Source of the DNA: Aedes albopictus | Taxonomy: Eukaryota; Arthropoda; Insecta; Diptera; Culicidae | Direction: 5' to 3' | Assembly: GCF_035046485.1 (NCBI RefSeq) | Contig: NC_085138.1 | Coordinates: forward strand, 16,619,329 to 16,683,328 | DNA length: 64,000 nucleotides | In this document: piece after piece, positions 21,505 to 30,900 of the stretch | How the letters are laid out: the number at the start of each line of letters is the position of its first letter | Numbering within the stretch: the stretch's first letter is position 1 | Made by a program: the position numbers and the translations under genes | Notes under the pieces: model-generated | Told to the model about the DNA's origin: nothing | The model's database searches: none | The model's input: only the letters and a program-made list of their open reading frames with translations

Positions 21505-23822
21505 GTAAGTCAACTGGTCCTGACGGAGTAGGTCGACCGGACCGGACCATCAAAGGTCAAAGTCCTTGGCCCTGTTTCGAGTTGCTCGTTTGTTTGCTGG
21601 GACGCGGGAAATAAGTTACCTACAACACTGTTTTTTCCCGCCGGTCGGTCAGTATGCCTCACTCACGTCCAGGAAGTCCAGGTCCAGGATGACTGACAGG
21701 GAAGAGAGATTGCCATCATTTAGAGCTTTCACCGAAAACGATGTTTTGATGAATGGATTTCAGACGGTCCACCACGTTCGCACGGTTCGAAATGCGGAAT
21801 GAACGAAGTCTGTGCTTCGGTGTGTGCTTTGAGGGTGACTTTTTTTCCCATCCACAGTGCTGGTACGTGACTGGGATTTGAGAGGGGAAGATTGGGGTGA
21901 AATGTGCTTATAAAGGATAAGAGAAAATCCTGGACTCCAGGAAGAACTTCAGAAGGAAGTCTAGGAAGAATTCCAGGAGAAATTCAAGGAGAAATGCCAG
22001 AAGGAATTCCAGAACCATTTCCAGGAGGCAAGCCAGTAAGAATTCCAGGAGGAGTTTCAGAAGGAATTCCAGAACCAATTCCAGGAGAAAAGTCAGGAGG
22101 AATTCCAGGAGGAAAGCCAGGAAAAATTCCAGGTGGAATTCTATGAGGTAGAATTCCTGCAGGAATTCCAGGAGGAGTTCCAGGAGGAATTTCAGGAGGA
22201 ATTCTAGGAGGAATTCCAGGAGGAATTCCAGGAGGAATTCCAGGAGGAATTCCAAGAGAAATTTCAGGAGGAATTCCAGGAGGAATTTCAGGAGGAATTC
22301 CAGGAGGAATTTCAGGAGGAATTCCAGGAGGAATTCCAGGAGGAATTCCAGGAGAAATTCCAGGATGAATTTAAAAAAAAGAAAAAAAAAGAGAAGGAGG
22401 AATTCCAGGAGGAATTTCAAGAGGAATTCCAGGAGTAATTCCAGGAGGAATTTCAGGAGGAATTCCAGGAGGAATTCCAGAAGGAATTCCAGGAGGAATT
22501 CTAGGAGGAATTCCAGGAGTAACTCTAAGAGGAATTTCGGGAGGAAATTCAGGAGGAAATTCAGGAGGAATTCCAGGAGGAATTCCAGGAGAAATTCCAG
22601 GAGAAATTCCAAGAGGAATTCCAGGAGGAATGCCAGGAGGAATGCCAGGAGGAATTCCAGGAGGAATTCCAGGAGGAATTCCAGGAGGAATTCCAGGAGG
22701 AATTCCAGGAGGAATTCCAGGATGAATTCCAGGAGGAATTCCAGGAGGAATTCCAGGAGGAATTCCAGGAGGAATTCCAGGAGGAATTCCAGGAGGAATT
22801 CCAGGAGGAATTCCAGGAGGAATTCCAGGAGGAATTCCAGGAGGAATTCCAGGAGGAATTCCAGGAGGAATTCCAGGAGGAATTCCAGGAGGAATTCCAG
22901 GAGGAAAGCCAGGAGGAATTCCAGGAGGAAAGCCAGGAGGAATTCCAGGAGGAAAGCCAGGAGGAAAGCCAGGAGGAATTCTAGGAGGTGTTCCAGGAGA
23001 AATTCCAGGAGAAATTCCTGGAACAATTCTAGTAGGAATTCCAAGAGGAAATCCATGAGCAATTCCAGGAGGAAAGTCAGGAGGAATTCCAGGAAGAAAG
23101 CCAGGAGGAATTCTAGGAGGAGTTCCTGGAGAAATTCCAGGAGGAATTCCTGGAACAATTCCAGGAAAAATTCCACAAGAATTTCCAGGAGTAACTCCAA
23201 GTGGAACTCCAGGAGGAAATCCAGGAGGAATTCCAGGAGGAAATCCAGGCGGAATTCCAGGAGGAAATCCAGGTAGAATTCCAGGAGGAATTCCAGGAGG
23301 AATTCCAGGAGGAATTCCAGGAGGAATTCCAGGAGGAGTTCCAGGAGGAATTCCAGAAGGAATTCCAGGAGGATTTCCAGGAGGAATTCCAGGAGAAATT
23401 CTAGGAGGAATTTCTTAATTTAGAAAAACAATCACTCATTTGATGTCAATTTTCCGTCAATCTAGGAGAATTTCTGGAGGAATTCCAGGAGGAATTTTAG
23501 TAGGAATTCTAGGAGGAATTCCAGGAGGAATTCTAAGAGGAATTCCAGGAGGAATTCTAGGAGGAATTCCAAGAAGATTTCCAGGAAGAATTCTAGGAGG
23601 AATTACAGGAGGAATTCTAGGAAGAATTTCAGGAGTAATTCCAGGAGGAATTTCAGGAGGAATTCTAGGAGGAATTCCTGTAGGAATTCCAGGAGGAATT
23701 TCAGGAGGAATTTCAGGAGAAAATCTAGGAGGAATTTCTGAATTCAGAAAAACAATCGCTTATTTGATGTTAATTCTCCGTTTTATACCGTTTCCGAATT
23801 TTTCCCAACTTTTTTTTTATAG
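21505..23822 (+). other. candidate intron
   Basis: Begins GTAAGT and ends with a run of T followed by ATAG. About 80 per cent is the 12-bp minisatellite. If real, the purine-rich AGGAGG sense strand would be transcribed in the pre-mRNA. Confidence 0.35.
21930..23750. repeat. homogeneous 12-bp minisatellite (AGGAGGAATTCC)n
   Basis: More than 100 units of AGGAGGAATTCC, nearly perfect at about 22620-22980 and more varied at the edges. Each unit contains GGAATTCC, an 8-bp palindrome with an EcoRI site. Because 12 is a multiple of 3 and the unit has no stop in any frame, long open frames appear on both strands (up to 430 codons on the minus strand, period Leu-Leu-Glu-Phe; 303 on the plus strand, period Arg-Arg-Asn-Ser). 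They have no start context or domain and are not proposed as genes. A non-unit marker containing AGAAAAACAATC recurs at 23422 and 23746, 324 bp apart, exactly 27 units. Confidence 0.95.
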
Positions 23823-24127
23823 CTCAGCTCCAAACAGACACTCTGGTGATGATGCGTTTGGATGGGAATATCCTGAGCCTGGGTGACGACGTTCTGATCG
23901 GCGACGGCGTAGATGGCGACGACGTAGAAGTTGGACGGACGTCGTCCAATGACGACGACGACAACGACGACTTCATAAATCGTTCCACAATTGCGGAAGC
24001 CAAAGTCCTTGGAGGAAGGACGCCTGGCCAACCGGGTGGATCGAAGACGGAATTGGAACGGAGCTTTCTGTGGGGCACAGGGGTGTCAAGTGGAGGGAGA
24101 GGAAATTTATGGCCGAAAGCAATTTAG
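23823..24127 (+). CDS. candidate second exon of an unrecognised gene
   Basis: Preceded by a T-rich tract and AG. In phase with the candidate first exon it reads T-Q-L-Q-T-D-T-L-V, then a Gly/Asp/Val-rich stretch (L-G-D-D-V-L-I-G-D-G), an acidic run S-N-D-D-D-D-N-D-D encoded by GAC repeats, and a Gly/Ser-rich tail, ending at TAG. Its composition differs from all nearby repeats. It could end earlier at an internal donor and continue elsewhere. No domain, signal peptide or membrane segment is visible, so no function is assigned. The overlapping minus-strand frame is also open, so coding status is uncertain. Confidence 0.35.
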
Positions 24128-24530
24128 GCAAAGTAGGATGTGATCGGGGATGGTCGTAAAAATGTGATTGAAATGATTGGAACTTATGGGGAGTGGGATT
24201 AGGAGAGATGCCGAAATGGAAATGGAATGGAATCATTGGTTTCGGGGAAATGTTTTAAATGAGTTTAAATGGCTGAGAGGAAATCGCTTTTGTGTTTTGG
24301 AAAGGACATTCGATTCTTTATATCTGAATATTTAATAAAGTGAATAAAATTAAAGAGAGATATTGTAGAAATCATAATGTAGGATCAGGTAAAATCAATT
24401 ACGTAGAAATTTATAACTACATAAAATAAATATATATATAACAAGATTAAGAAGAAATAGGTTAGAAAACAGTATAACAATATAACAAAATAAAATAAAT
24501 ATTTCGATGATTATTTTCTCGTGTCTCGTG
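24128..24530. other. AT-rich non-coding DNA
   Basis: Nothing recognised. If the gene model is right, its 3' UTR would begin here; candidate poly(A) signals AATAAA occur at about 24332 and 24343. Confidence 0.35.
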
Positions 24531-25216
24531 GAGTGTCGGTAGCGGTTGTCACAATTGGCTAAGAAAAACACTACAGACTGCCTGTTCCGGTGGTAAGAGT
24601 CCATCAAACAGGTGACCCCTAATTCATGGTGTGATGCGGCTATAAGCTTACCGTGCCTAGGAATGAATGGGTAGGGGGTCTAATAAAGTCCTAACCACTT
24701 AACGGAGCCTGTGGAATACTAGGGCGCCACAGTATTTTGCCCTTACTGCGCTAACCGGAGCAATGGTGCAGTTGACCTTGTGTTTCTCCGAGATAATCTG
24801 CTATCCTTCTTAAGCCTCAACTGCGAGGCTCAATAAAGGTGGGATTATTAGTATGTTGTTTATTAGCTTTAATTATAACCTATATGGCTCTTCACATTAT
24901 GCGTTCTTCACAGTGTCCTCTGTGTATCTTCGTCTCTGGCGTTCTTCAATCGATACCGAATTGGTTTTTATTGTTCTTTTTTCTTGTGTTGTGATTGTAA
25001 GAGTTTGATCGTGCCTAATTTGGGTAGTGGCTATGGTTATTACAGCTCAGATCAATCTTCAGCATAAAAGAACAGCTTTGGTCCAAGAACCTTTTTTTGG
25101 TAGGGGGATTTCTGTGTAGATGTAATGCAATTATTAACACCTATATGGTTCCGAATTTTGCGTTTGACCCGATGTTTTCTACTTTCAGTAAAATTGAAAT
25201 GGCAATCTCGCGTGTC
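24531..25216 (+). mobile_element. old Lian-like copy, 5' part
   Basis: Starts within the family's 5' UTR (GAGTGTCGGTAGCGG, lacking about the first 60 bp), keeps the rest of the UTR with small changes, and enters the main frame with stops (Q-I-N-L-Q-type start near 25050, then a large deletion). It is interrupted at 25217 by the full-length element; its 3' part resumes at 29868. The last 137 bp are the target duplicated by that insertion. Confidence 0.85.
25080..25216. repeat. 137-bp target duplication, left copy
   Basis: Begins GGTCCAAGAACC and ends CTCGCGTGTC. Identical, as far as I can read, to 29731-29867. It could extend two bases left (TT on both sides). Confidence 0.9.
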
Positions 25217-25383
25217 TCGGCTTTTCGGGCCCGTATGAAGTTGATCACCAATATTAACTTCTTTTCCCGATCAGCCTAGATAGCTGTGTAGTGTCGGTAG
25301 CGGTTAGTTCAACTGGCTAAGAATAGCACTACGGACCGCCTGTTCCAGTGGTAGAAATCCACTAATCAGGTGACCCCTAATTC

Positions 25384-25802
25384 ATGGTGTTATGCGGCTT
25401 TACGCTTACCGTGCCTAGGAATGAATGGCTAGGGGGGTCTAATAAAAACCTAACCGCAAACGGAGCCTGTGGAGTACCAGGGCACCCTCCACAGTATTTG
25501 CCCTTACTGTGCTAACCGGAGCAATAGCGCGGTGGACCTTGTGTTTCTCCGAGACAATCAGCTGCCCTTCTTCAATCTCATACTTGAGGCTGAATAAGGG
25601 CGGGATTATGAAGATGTTATTAATTAGTTTAAATTTTCACCTATATGGTTTCGCATTATGCGTTTTACACAGTGTATTCTGTGCATCCTCGCCTTTGGCG
25701 CACTCAAATCGATACCGATCTGGCTTTATTGTTGCTGTTCTTTTTTGTGCTGTGATTGTTAAGAGTTTATTCTTGCCTAGTTTGGGTAGTGGCTACGGTT
25801 AG
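25384..25802 (+). pseudogene. upstream frame in the Lian-like 5' UTR, frameshifted here
   Basis: Corresponds to the 139-codon frame of the minus-strand copy (39514-39933). Here it starts at ATG 25384 but loses one T near 25495 (CAGTATTTGCC against CAGTATTTTGCC), so it stops early. The downstream half remains open from about 25509 to 25802. Two hydrophobic stretches (M-K-M-L-L-I-S-L and S-G-F-I-V-A-V-L) are visible. No known domain. The break in an otherwise intact element suggests this frame is not needed, or is not a gene. Confidence 0.35.
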
Positions 25803-28800
25803 GATAGCTCAGATCAATCTTCAGCACAAAAGAACAGCAACGATCAATCTTTGTAGACTTATGCAAAATGGTACAGCCCAAGTGGCGTTAGTCCAAGAAC
25901 CTTACTTTCGTAAGGGGAATTTCTATTTAGGAAACCTTGTGAATCCGGTGTTTGCTACTTTCAGTAAAAATGAAATGGCAAACTCACGTGTCATGCCTCG
26001 AGCATGTGTGCTTGTCAACAACGCAATCGTTGCTACACTCATCTCTGAACTAACTACCAGAGATGTATGTGCTATCACAATCGATGTATCTGTTGGAAAC
26101 CTCAACAGAAAATACGTTTATTGTTCGGTTTATTTACCGCATGATGAACCATCCCCTACGGATGCTTTCAAGCAAGTCATTGCATACTGCACTTCAAAAG
26201 GCCTTCCGCTAATTGTTGGTAGTGATGCTAATGCTCACCATATAATCTGGGGCAGCTCAGACATCAATTTGAGAGGCTCCAGTTTGATGGAATACTTGAG
26301 TAGTACAGATCTTGGATTACTTAACATAGGCAACCGCCCAACCTTTATGGTATCTGGTAGAGAGGAAGTGTTAGACATAACGCTTTGCTCTAGCAGAATT
26401 AGTCATGAGCTGACCAATTGGCATGTGTCAGATGAAGAATCTTTATCTGACCATCGTTACATCTTGTTTGAACATGTGAATGTTACTTCGCAAACTTTGC
26501 GTTTCAGGAATCCCCGGTCAACCAACTGGGATCTCTTTACCGATTTGGTTGCAGCCAAATTTCATGGATACTCACCATCAATTGACACTCCAAGTGATTT
26601 AGATGATGCCGTTGATACTACAACGGCCTTCATCATGGAAGCTTTTGAAGAAGCCTGCCCTTTGCGGTCTGTGAAGACCACAAGAGGAACCCCTTGGTGG
26701 AACTCCGATCTGGCGAAGCTCAGGAAACAATGTAGAAAGAGTTGGAACAGACGACGTTCGGCTGGATCGGAGGCTTTCAGGTCGGCTCGCAAGGCCTACC
26801 AGAAAGCTCTTCGGTCTGCTGAACGATCCGGCTGGAAAAACCTTTGTACAAATGTTTCCAGTCTGAGTGAAGCCAGTCGATTGAACAAAATCCTTGCAAA
26901 ATCTAAGGATTTTCAAGTGAACGAACTTCGTTTGCCAAATGGTGATTTCACTTCCTCTGATGAGGAAGTTTTAGAATGTTTATTCAGTACACACTTCCCC
27001 GGATGTGTGGATATTACATCTTCGGATGAACCTGATGTCTTTTCTTGTAGTTATGATTCTTTAGCTTCGGCTCGGAGTATCATAACTTTAGAATCGATTG
27101 AATGGGCACTTAATAGCTTTGCTCCTTTCAAATCTCCTGGGGCAGATGGGATTTATCCTATTTTGCTTCAGAAGGGATTTGATCATTTCAAACATGTTTT
27201 GAAACAACTACTTGTTTGCAGTTTTGCTACAGGGTATATTCCCAAATCCTGGCGGGATATTACTGTGAAGTTTATTCCGAAAGTGGGTCGCGCGTCGTAT
27301 GAAGAAGCAAAGAGTTTCAGACCTATCAGTTTGACCTCTTTTCTTCTGAAATGCTTAGAACGCATAGTCGATCATCACATCCGTGATGTTCATCTGGCCA
27401 ATGTGCCTCTTCATGTGAACCAACATGCTTACCAATCTGGAAAGTCCACTGTGACTCTTTTACACAAAGTTGTTTACGATATCGAGAAGGCATTCGCTCA
27501 AAAGCAATCTTGTTTGGGTGTTTTCTTAGATATCGAGGGTGCCTTTGACAACGTGCCTTTCGATGCCATATTGGAAGCCGCACGGGGTCATGGTATATCT
27601 CCAATGATTTCCAATTGGATTCACCAAATGCTCAAAAACCGACATCTCTTCTCGACATTGCGTCAAGCGGCGATTAGGAAATTGAGTGTTTGTGGATGCC
27701 CCCAAGGGGGAGTCTTATCACCACTTTTATGGAATCTCGTAGCAGATACGCTATTGAGGCAACTCAATAATAGCGGTTTTCCTACTTATGGTTTTGCCGA
27801 CGACTACCTAACATTGTTAGTCGGTATGTGCATCAGCACCCTTTTCGACCTGATGCAAAACGCTCTTCAGGTAGTTGAGGGTTGGTGTCGCCAATATGGC
27901 CTTTCGGTAAATCCGAGTAAAACATCTATTGTTCTTTTCACGGAAAAGCGAAACCGTAATGGTGTTCGAACTTTACGTCTCTTTGATTCTGAAATCAATG
28001 TGACTGAACAGGTAAAGTACGTTGGAGTCATTCTTGATTCCAAGCTTTCCTGGACACCTCATGTTGAGTTCAGAATCAAGAAAGCTTGTATGGCCTTCGG
28101 GCAATGCCGGCGAACCTTTGGTACAACTTGGGGTCTAAAACCCAAGTATATCAAATGGATCTACACAACTGTTGTTCGGCCAATATTGGCCTATGGATGT
28201 CTTGTGTGGTGGCAAAAGGGCGAAGTGAGAACGGTCCAATCAAAGTTAGGCCATCTCCAAAGGATGTGCTTAATGGCGATGTCTGGAGCGTTCTCTTCAA
28301 CTCCCACGGCAGCGCTCGAAGTTCTCTTTGACGTTGCCCCACTACACATTCATCTCAAACAAGAAGCACTTTCTTGCACTTACCGCCTATGGGTACTCGG
28401 TTTACTAGAGGAAACTCCTGTGAACCGCAGTTCAACACACACCTCGTTGTTTCCACTTTTGGTGAATTGGGACAAAGTTGTCCTTGCTCCAAGTGATCTT
28501 ACAATTGCTTGTAATTTTCCATATAGGACATTTTCCACGAAATTCCCTTTCCGGGAAGAGTGGACATCTGGTTATCTGGAGAGAAGTATTTCAGACGGCA
28601 TCGTATGTTATACTGATGGCTCCCTTCTCGAAGGTCGAGCAGGTGCTGGTGTTTATTCTCGTGAGCTAAGGCTGTATCAGTCTTATTCACTTGGCAGACA
28701 CTGCACCGTTTTTCAGGCCGAAATCTTTGCTCTTATGTGCGGAGTGCAATCAGCACTTCAGCAGCACGTAATGGGCAAAGTAATATACTTCTGTTCAGAT

Positions 28801-29433
28801 AGCCAGGCTGCTATTAAAGCACTTGCTTCGGCCAACTCCAGGTCGAAGATAGTTATCGCTTGTCGAACTCAAATTGAGGAGCTGAATTCAGCAAACGCTG
28901 TTCACCTTGTATGGGTACCTGGCCATTCTTCCATCGCTGGAAATGAATTGGCTGATGAGTTAGCTCGCACTGGAGCATCACATGACTTCATCGGCCCTGA
29001 GCCAGCTATTCCGGTATCCAAGTGTTGGGTGAAGCTTCAGATTGACACCTGGGCTGCCACTCAGCACAAACAATACTGGAATAGTTTGGAGTCATGTCGT
29101 CAAACAAAATTGTATTGTACTGAGCCATCTCTAGGGGTGGCAAAGTATCTAACAAATCTGTCAAAGCAGAATTGCAGCATGCTGGTCAAAGCATTGACAG
29201 GCCACTGCCGACTCAGTTATCACATGGCGAATATTCAGCAAGCTGATTCATTTGCATGTGATAGCTGTGAATCCGATTATGGAACTTCGTATCATTTAAT
29301 ATGTAACTGTCCAGCTTTTGCGCAATTGCGTTTCCGAGTACTCGGGAAACACTTATTAAGTGAAACTGACTTCAGAAACCTGAATCTTCAGGATGTTCTG
29401 TTGTTCTTGACCCGCTGTGGTAAAGAGCTATAG
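25756..29433 (+). CDS. Lian-like ORF2: endonuclease-reverse transcriptase-RNase H
   Basis: An intact frame of about 1,214-1,225 residues. Order (residues approximate): APE-type endonuclease 12-240, with Q-I-N-L-Q-H-K, V-Q-E-P, G-S-D-A-N-A-H-H and S-D-H-R-Y; Arg-rich linker 300-370; reverse transcriptase 430-770, with S-P-G-A-D-G-I, F-R-P-I-S-L-T-S, F-L-D-I-E-G-A-F-D (first Asp), P-Q-G-G-V-L-S-P and G-F-A-D-D-Y (catalytic Asp pair, about 680); RNase H 945-1080, with C-Y-T-D-G-S, F-Q-A-E-I-F-A, S-D-S-Q-A and G-N-E-L-A-D-E; and a C-terminal Cys-His motif C-D-S-C...H-L-I-C (about 1165). It would nick the target, copy its own RNA and remove the RNA strand. The start is uncertain: no ATG precedes the endonuclease, upstream in-frame codons are TTG (25756) and GTG (25789), and the first ATG lies after the first endonuclease strand. 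All catalytic residues are present. Confidence 0.92.
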   Translation: MLRVYSCLVWVVATVRIAQINLQHKRTATINLCRLMQNGTAQVALVQEPYFRKGNFYLGNLVNPVFATFSKNEMANSRVMPRACVLVNNAIVATLISELTTRDVCAITIDVSVGNLNRKYVYCSVYLPHDEPSPTDAFKQVIAYCTSKGLPLIVGSDANAHHIIWGSSDINLRGSSLMEYLSSTDLGLLNIGNRPTFMVSGREEVLDITLCSSRISHELTNWHVSDEESLSDHRYILFEHVNVTSQTLRFRNPRSTNWDLFTDLVAAKFHGYSPSIDTPSDLDDAVDTTTAFIMEAFEEACPLRSVKTTRGTPWWNSDLAKLRKQCRKSWNRRRSAGSEAFRSARKAYQKALRSAERSGWKNLCTNVSSLSEASRLNKILAKSKDFQVNELRLPNGDFTSSDEEVLECLFSTHFPGCVDITSSDEPDVFSCSYDSLASARSIITLESIEWALNSFAPFKSPGADGIYPILLQKGFDHFKHVLKQLLVCSFATGYIPKSWRDITVKFIPKVGRASYEEAKSFRPISLTSFLLKCLERIVDHHIRDVHLANVPLHVNQHAYQSGKSTVTLLHKVVYDIEKAFAQKQSCLGVFLDIEGAFDNVPFDAILEAARGHGISPMISNWIHQMLKNRHLFSTLRQAAIRKLSVCGCPQGGVLSPLLWNLVADTLLRQLNNSGFPTYGFADDYLTLLVGMCISTLFDLMQNALQVVEGWCRQYGLSVNPSKTSIVLFTEKRNRNGVRTLRLFDSEINVTEQVKYVGVILDSKLSWTPHVEFRIKKACMAFGQCRRTFGTTWGLKPKYIKWIYTTVVRPILAYGCLVWWQKGEVRTVQSKLGHLQRMCLMAMSGAFSSTPTAALEVLFDVAPLHIHLKQEALSCTYRLWVLGLLEETPVNRSSTHTSLFPLLVNWDKVVLAPSDLTIACNFPYRTFSTKFPFREEWTSGYLERSISDGIVCYTDGSLLEGRAGAGVYSRELRLYQSYSLGRHCTVFQAEIFALMCGVQSALQQHVMGKVIYFCSDSQAAIKALASANSRSKIVIACRTQIEELNSANAVHLVWVPGHSSIAGNELADELARTGASHDFIGPEPAIPVSKCWVKLQIDTWAATQHKQYWNSLESCRQTKLYCTEPSLGVAKYLTNLSKQNCSMLVKALTGHCRLSYHMANIQQADSFACDSCESDYGTSYHLICNCPAFAQLRFRVLGKHLLSETDFRNLNLQDVLLFLTRCGKEL

Positions 29434-29460
29434 GCTCTCTTTACGCTTTATGCATTATCA

Positions 29461-29538
29461 CAGTGCCCTTCTCAGGGCGCTGTTTGAACCCATTGTGGCA
29501 CGCTTATGCGTTATTACAGTGTCCTTTTCAGGACGCTA
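29461..29538 (+). promoter_or_regulatory. tandem hairpins in the Lian-like 3' UTR
   Basis: Two hairpins 56 bp apart. The first (29461-29482) pairs CAGTGCCCT with AGGGCGCTG around TTCTC-type loop bases; the second (29517-29538) pairs AGTGTCCT with AGGACGCT. Paired positions change together (C-G to T-A) between the two. Equivalent hairpins occur in the other copies. Possibly the site recognised by the element's reverse transcriptase; that role is inference. Confidence 0.55.
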
Positions 29539-29730
29539 TGTGAACCCATTGTGGTACGCTTTTGCGAGTATGACGACCCTATTCCCTTACCTGTCCTTTC
29601 CCATGTCCTATCCTTTTTCCTTCCCTTCTCCGTCAGGTAAATGATGAATAGGCTCGTGTTCATGGCGATGGCACAAATTTCCCGAATGGAGGAGAACGTG
29701 CCTCTAGAGCCGACCTACTGATACCTGATT

Positions 29731-29867
29731 GGTCCAAGAACCTTTTTTTGGTAGGGGGATTTCTGTGTAGATGTAATGCAATTATTAACACCTATATGGT
29801 TCCGAATTTTGCGTTTGACCCGATGTTTTCTACTTTCAGTAAAATTGAAATGGCAATCTCGCGTGTC
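29731..29867. repeat. 137-bp target duplication, right copy
   Basis: Repeats 25080-25216. Immediately afterwards the older Lian-like copy continues (ATGCCTCGAGC), as expected at its M-P-R-A position. Confidence 0.9.
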
Positions 29868-30886
29868 ATGCCTCGAGCCCCAAAATGTTTTGATAAAACT
29901 GCTTGTTTGCAGCCTTGCAATTTCCAAATCTTGGTGGGATTATACTGATTATACTGATATCGGAAAAGCATTCATTCAAAAACAATATTGTTTGGGTGTT
30001 TTCTTGGATTTCCAGGATACTTTTGAACACGTACCTTTCGATTCCATATCTTTCAATGATTTCCAATTGGATTGACCAAATGCTCAAAAACCAACATCTC
30101 TTCTCTGCAATTGAGTGTTTGTTGATGCCCACATGTGGGAATCTTGCCACCACTTTTGAGGAATCTCGTAGCAGAAACGCAATTGAGGGGCCCAGAATCA
30201 AAGGGGTGTAAGTGACCATTTTGTCAATTTTGAGCTGAGCATGTCAAAAAATTCTTCAGCTTTCAAGCTTTCAGGAACTTTTTAAAGATTATTTTTACGA
30301 TGATTAGAAAAATTACAATAAATCGTAGAAAATTGGGTCGATTTTGAAACTACATACATTTCGTATGGGATGGAAATTTGGTGAAAAACGTCAAACCTCA
30401 TTTACTCGAAAGTGGGTTTTTGTCACTTACACCCCTTTGCTTCTAATCCCCTCAATTGAGATAACTCAATGTGGTTTTCCTACTTATGATTTTGTCCATC
30501 ACAAGCCTCAACAGGCTGCTTCATTTGTATATCTTAGCTGTGAATCCGACTGTGAAACTTTGAATCGTTTGATATATAACTACCCAGTTTTTAAGAAGCC
30601 TGAATGTTCAGGATGTTCTGTTATTCTGAACTCGTTGTGGCAAGTAGCTTACTATACGCTTTATGCGATTTTAACAGTGCCCTTTTCAGGACAACCCGTT
30701 GTGGTACCCTTATGCGATTATATCGACCCTATTCCCTTGCCTTCCCCTTCCCTATCCCATCCCTTATTCCTCGCTTCCCTTTCCCTCAGGTAAATGATGA
30801 ATAGGCTCGTTTTCATGGCGATGGCGATTTCTCAAATGGAGGAGAACATGCCTCTGGAGCGGACCTACTGATACATAATACCTGAT
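29868..30886 (+). mobile_element. old Lian-like copy, 3' part
   Basis: Continuation of the decayed copy begun at 24531. Readable pieces are the G-V-F-L-D-type first catalytic region (about 29995), D-Q-M-L-K-N-Q-H-L-F (about 30075), R-N-L-V-A-E-T (about 30160), the C-E-S-D-C-E-T tail (about 30540) and the 3' terminus with TGATAC repeats. Large internal deletions and stops make it non-functional. A 265-bp MITE splits it at 30187-30451. Confidence 0.8.
30187..30451. mobile_element. MITE with GGGG...CCCC ends
   Basis: The left end GGGGCCCAGAATCAAAGGGG and the right end, read inward, GGGGATTAGAAGCAAAGGGG both continue GTGTAAGTGAC. Flanks are GCAATTGA (30179-30186) and TCAATTGA (30452-30459), an 8-bp duplication with one change. 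Removing the insert restores Lian sequence. No coding capacity. A partial relative lies at 52574. The 8-bp duplication would fit hAT, but the ends are not typical of that group. Confidence 0.7.
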
Positions 30887-30900
30887 GTCATAAACATACA

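Larger units (their letters stand above)
25217..29730 (+). mobile_element. full-length Lian-like (LOA-type) non-LTR retrotransposon
   Basis: A 4.5-kb element from TCGGCTTTTCGGGCCCG to CTACTGATACCTGATT, with a 5' UTR of about 540 bp, one long intact frame and a 3' UTR of about 300 bp. Endonuclease, reverse transcriptase and RNase H in one polyprotein, without a separate zinc-knuckle gag frame, fit the LOA clade and its Aedes member Lian; this naming is by architecture, not by database match. It has no poly(A) tail and instead ends in TGATACC repeats. It sits inside an older copy of its own family with an exact 137-bp target duplication, so the insertion is recent. Confidence 0.9.

Noticed and set aside
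21908..23200. 430-codon minus-strand frame and 303-codon plus-strand frame over the minisatellite
   Set aside because: Both arise because the 12-bp unit has no stop in any frame. No domain, no start context, and perfect repeat periodicity at the DNA level.
26562..27604. Antisense frames of 60-105 codons inside the Lian-like ORF2 (also mirrored at 37712-38754)
   Set aside because: Shadows of a conserved coding sequence; present in both copies only because the sense gene is conserved.
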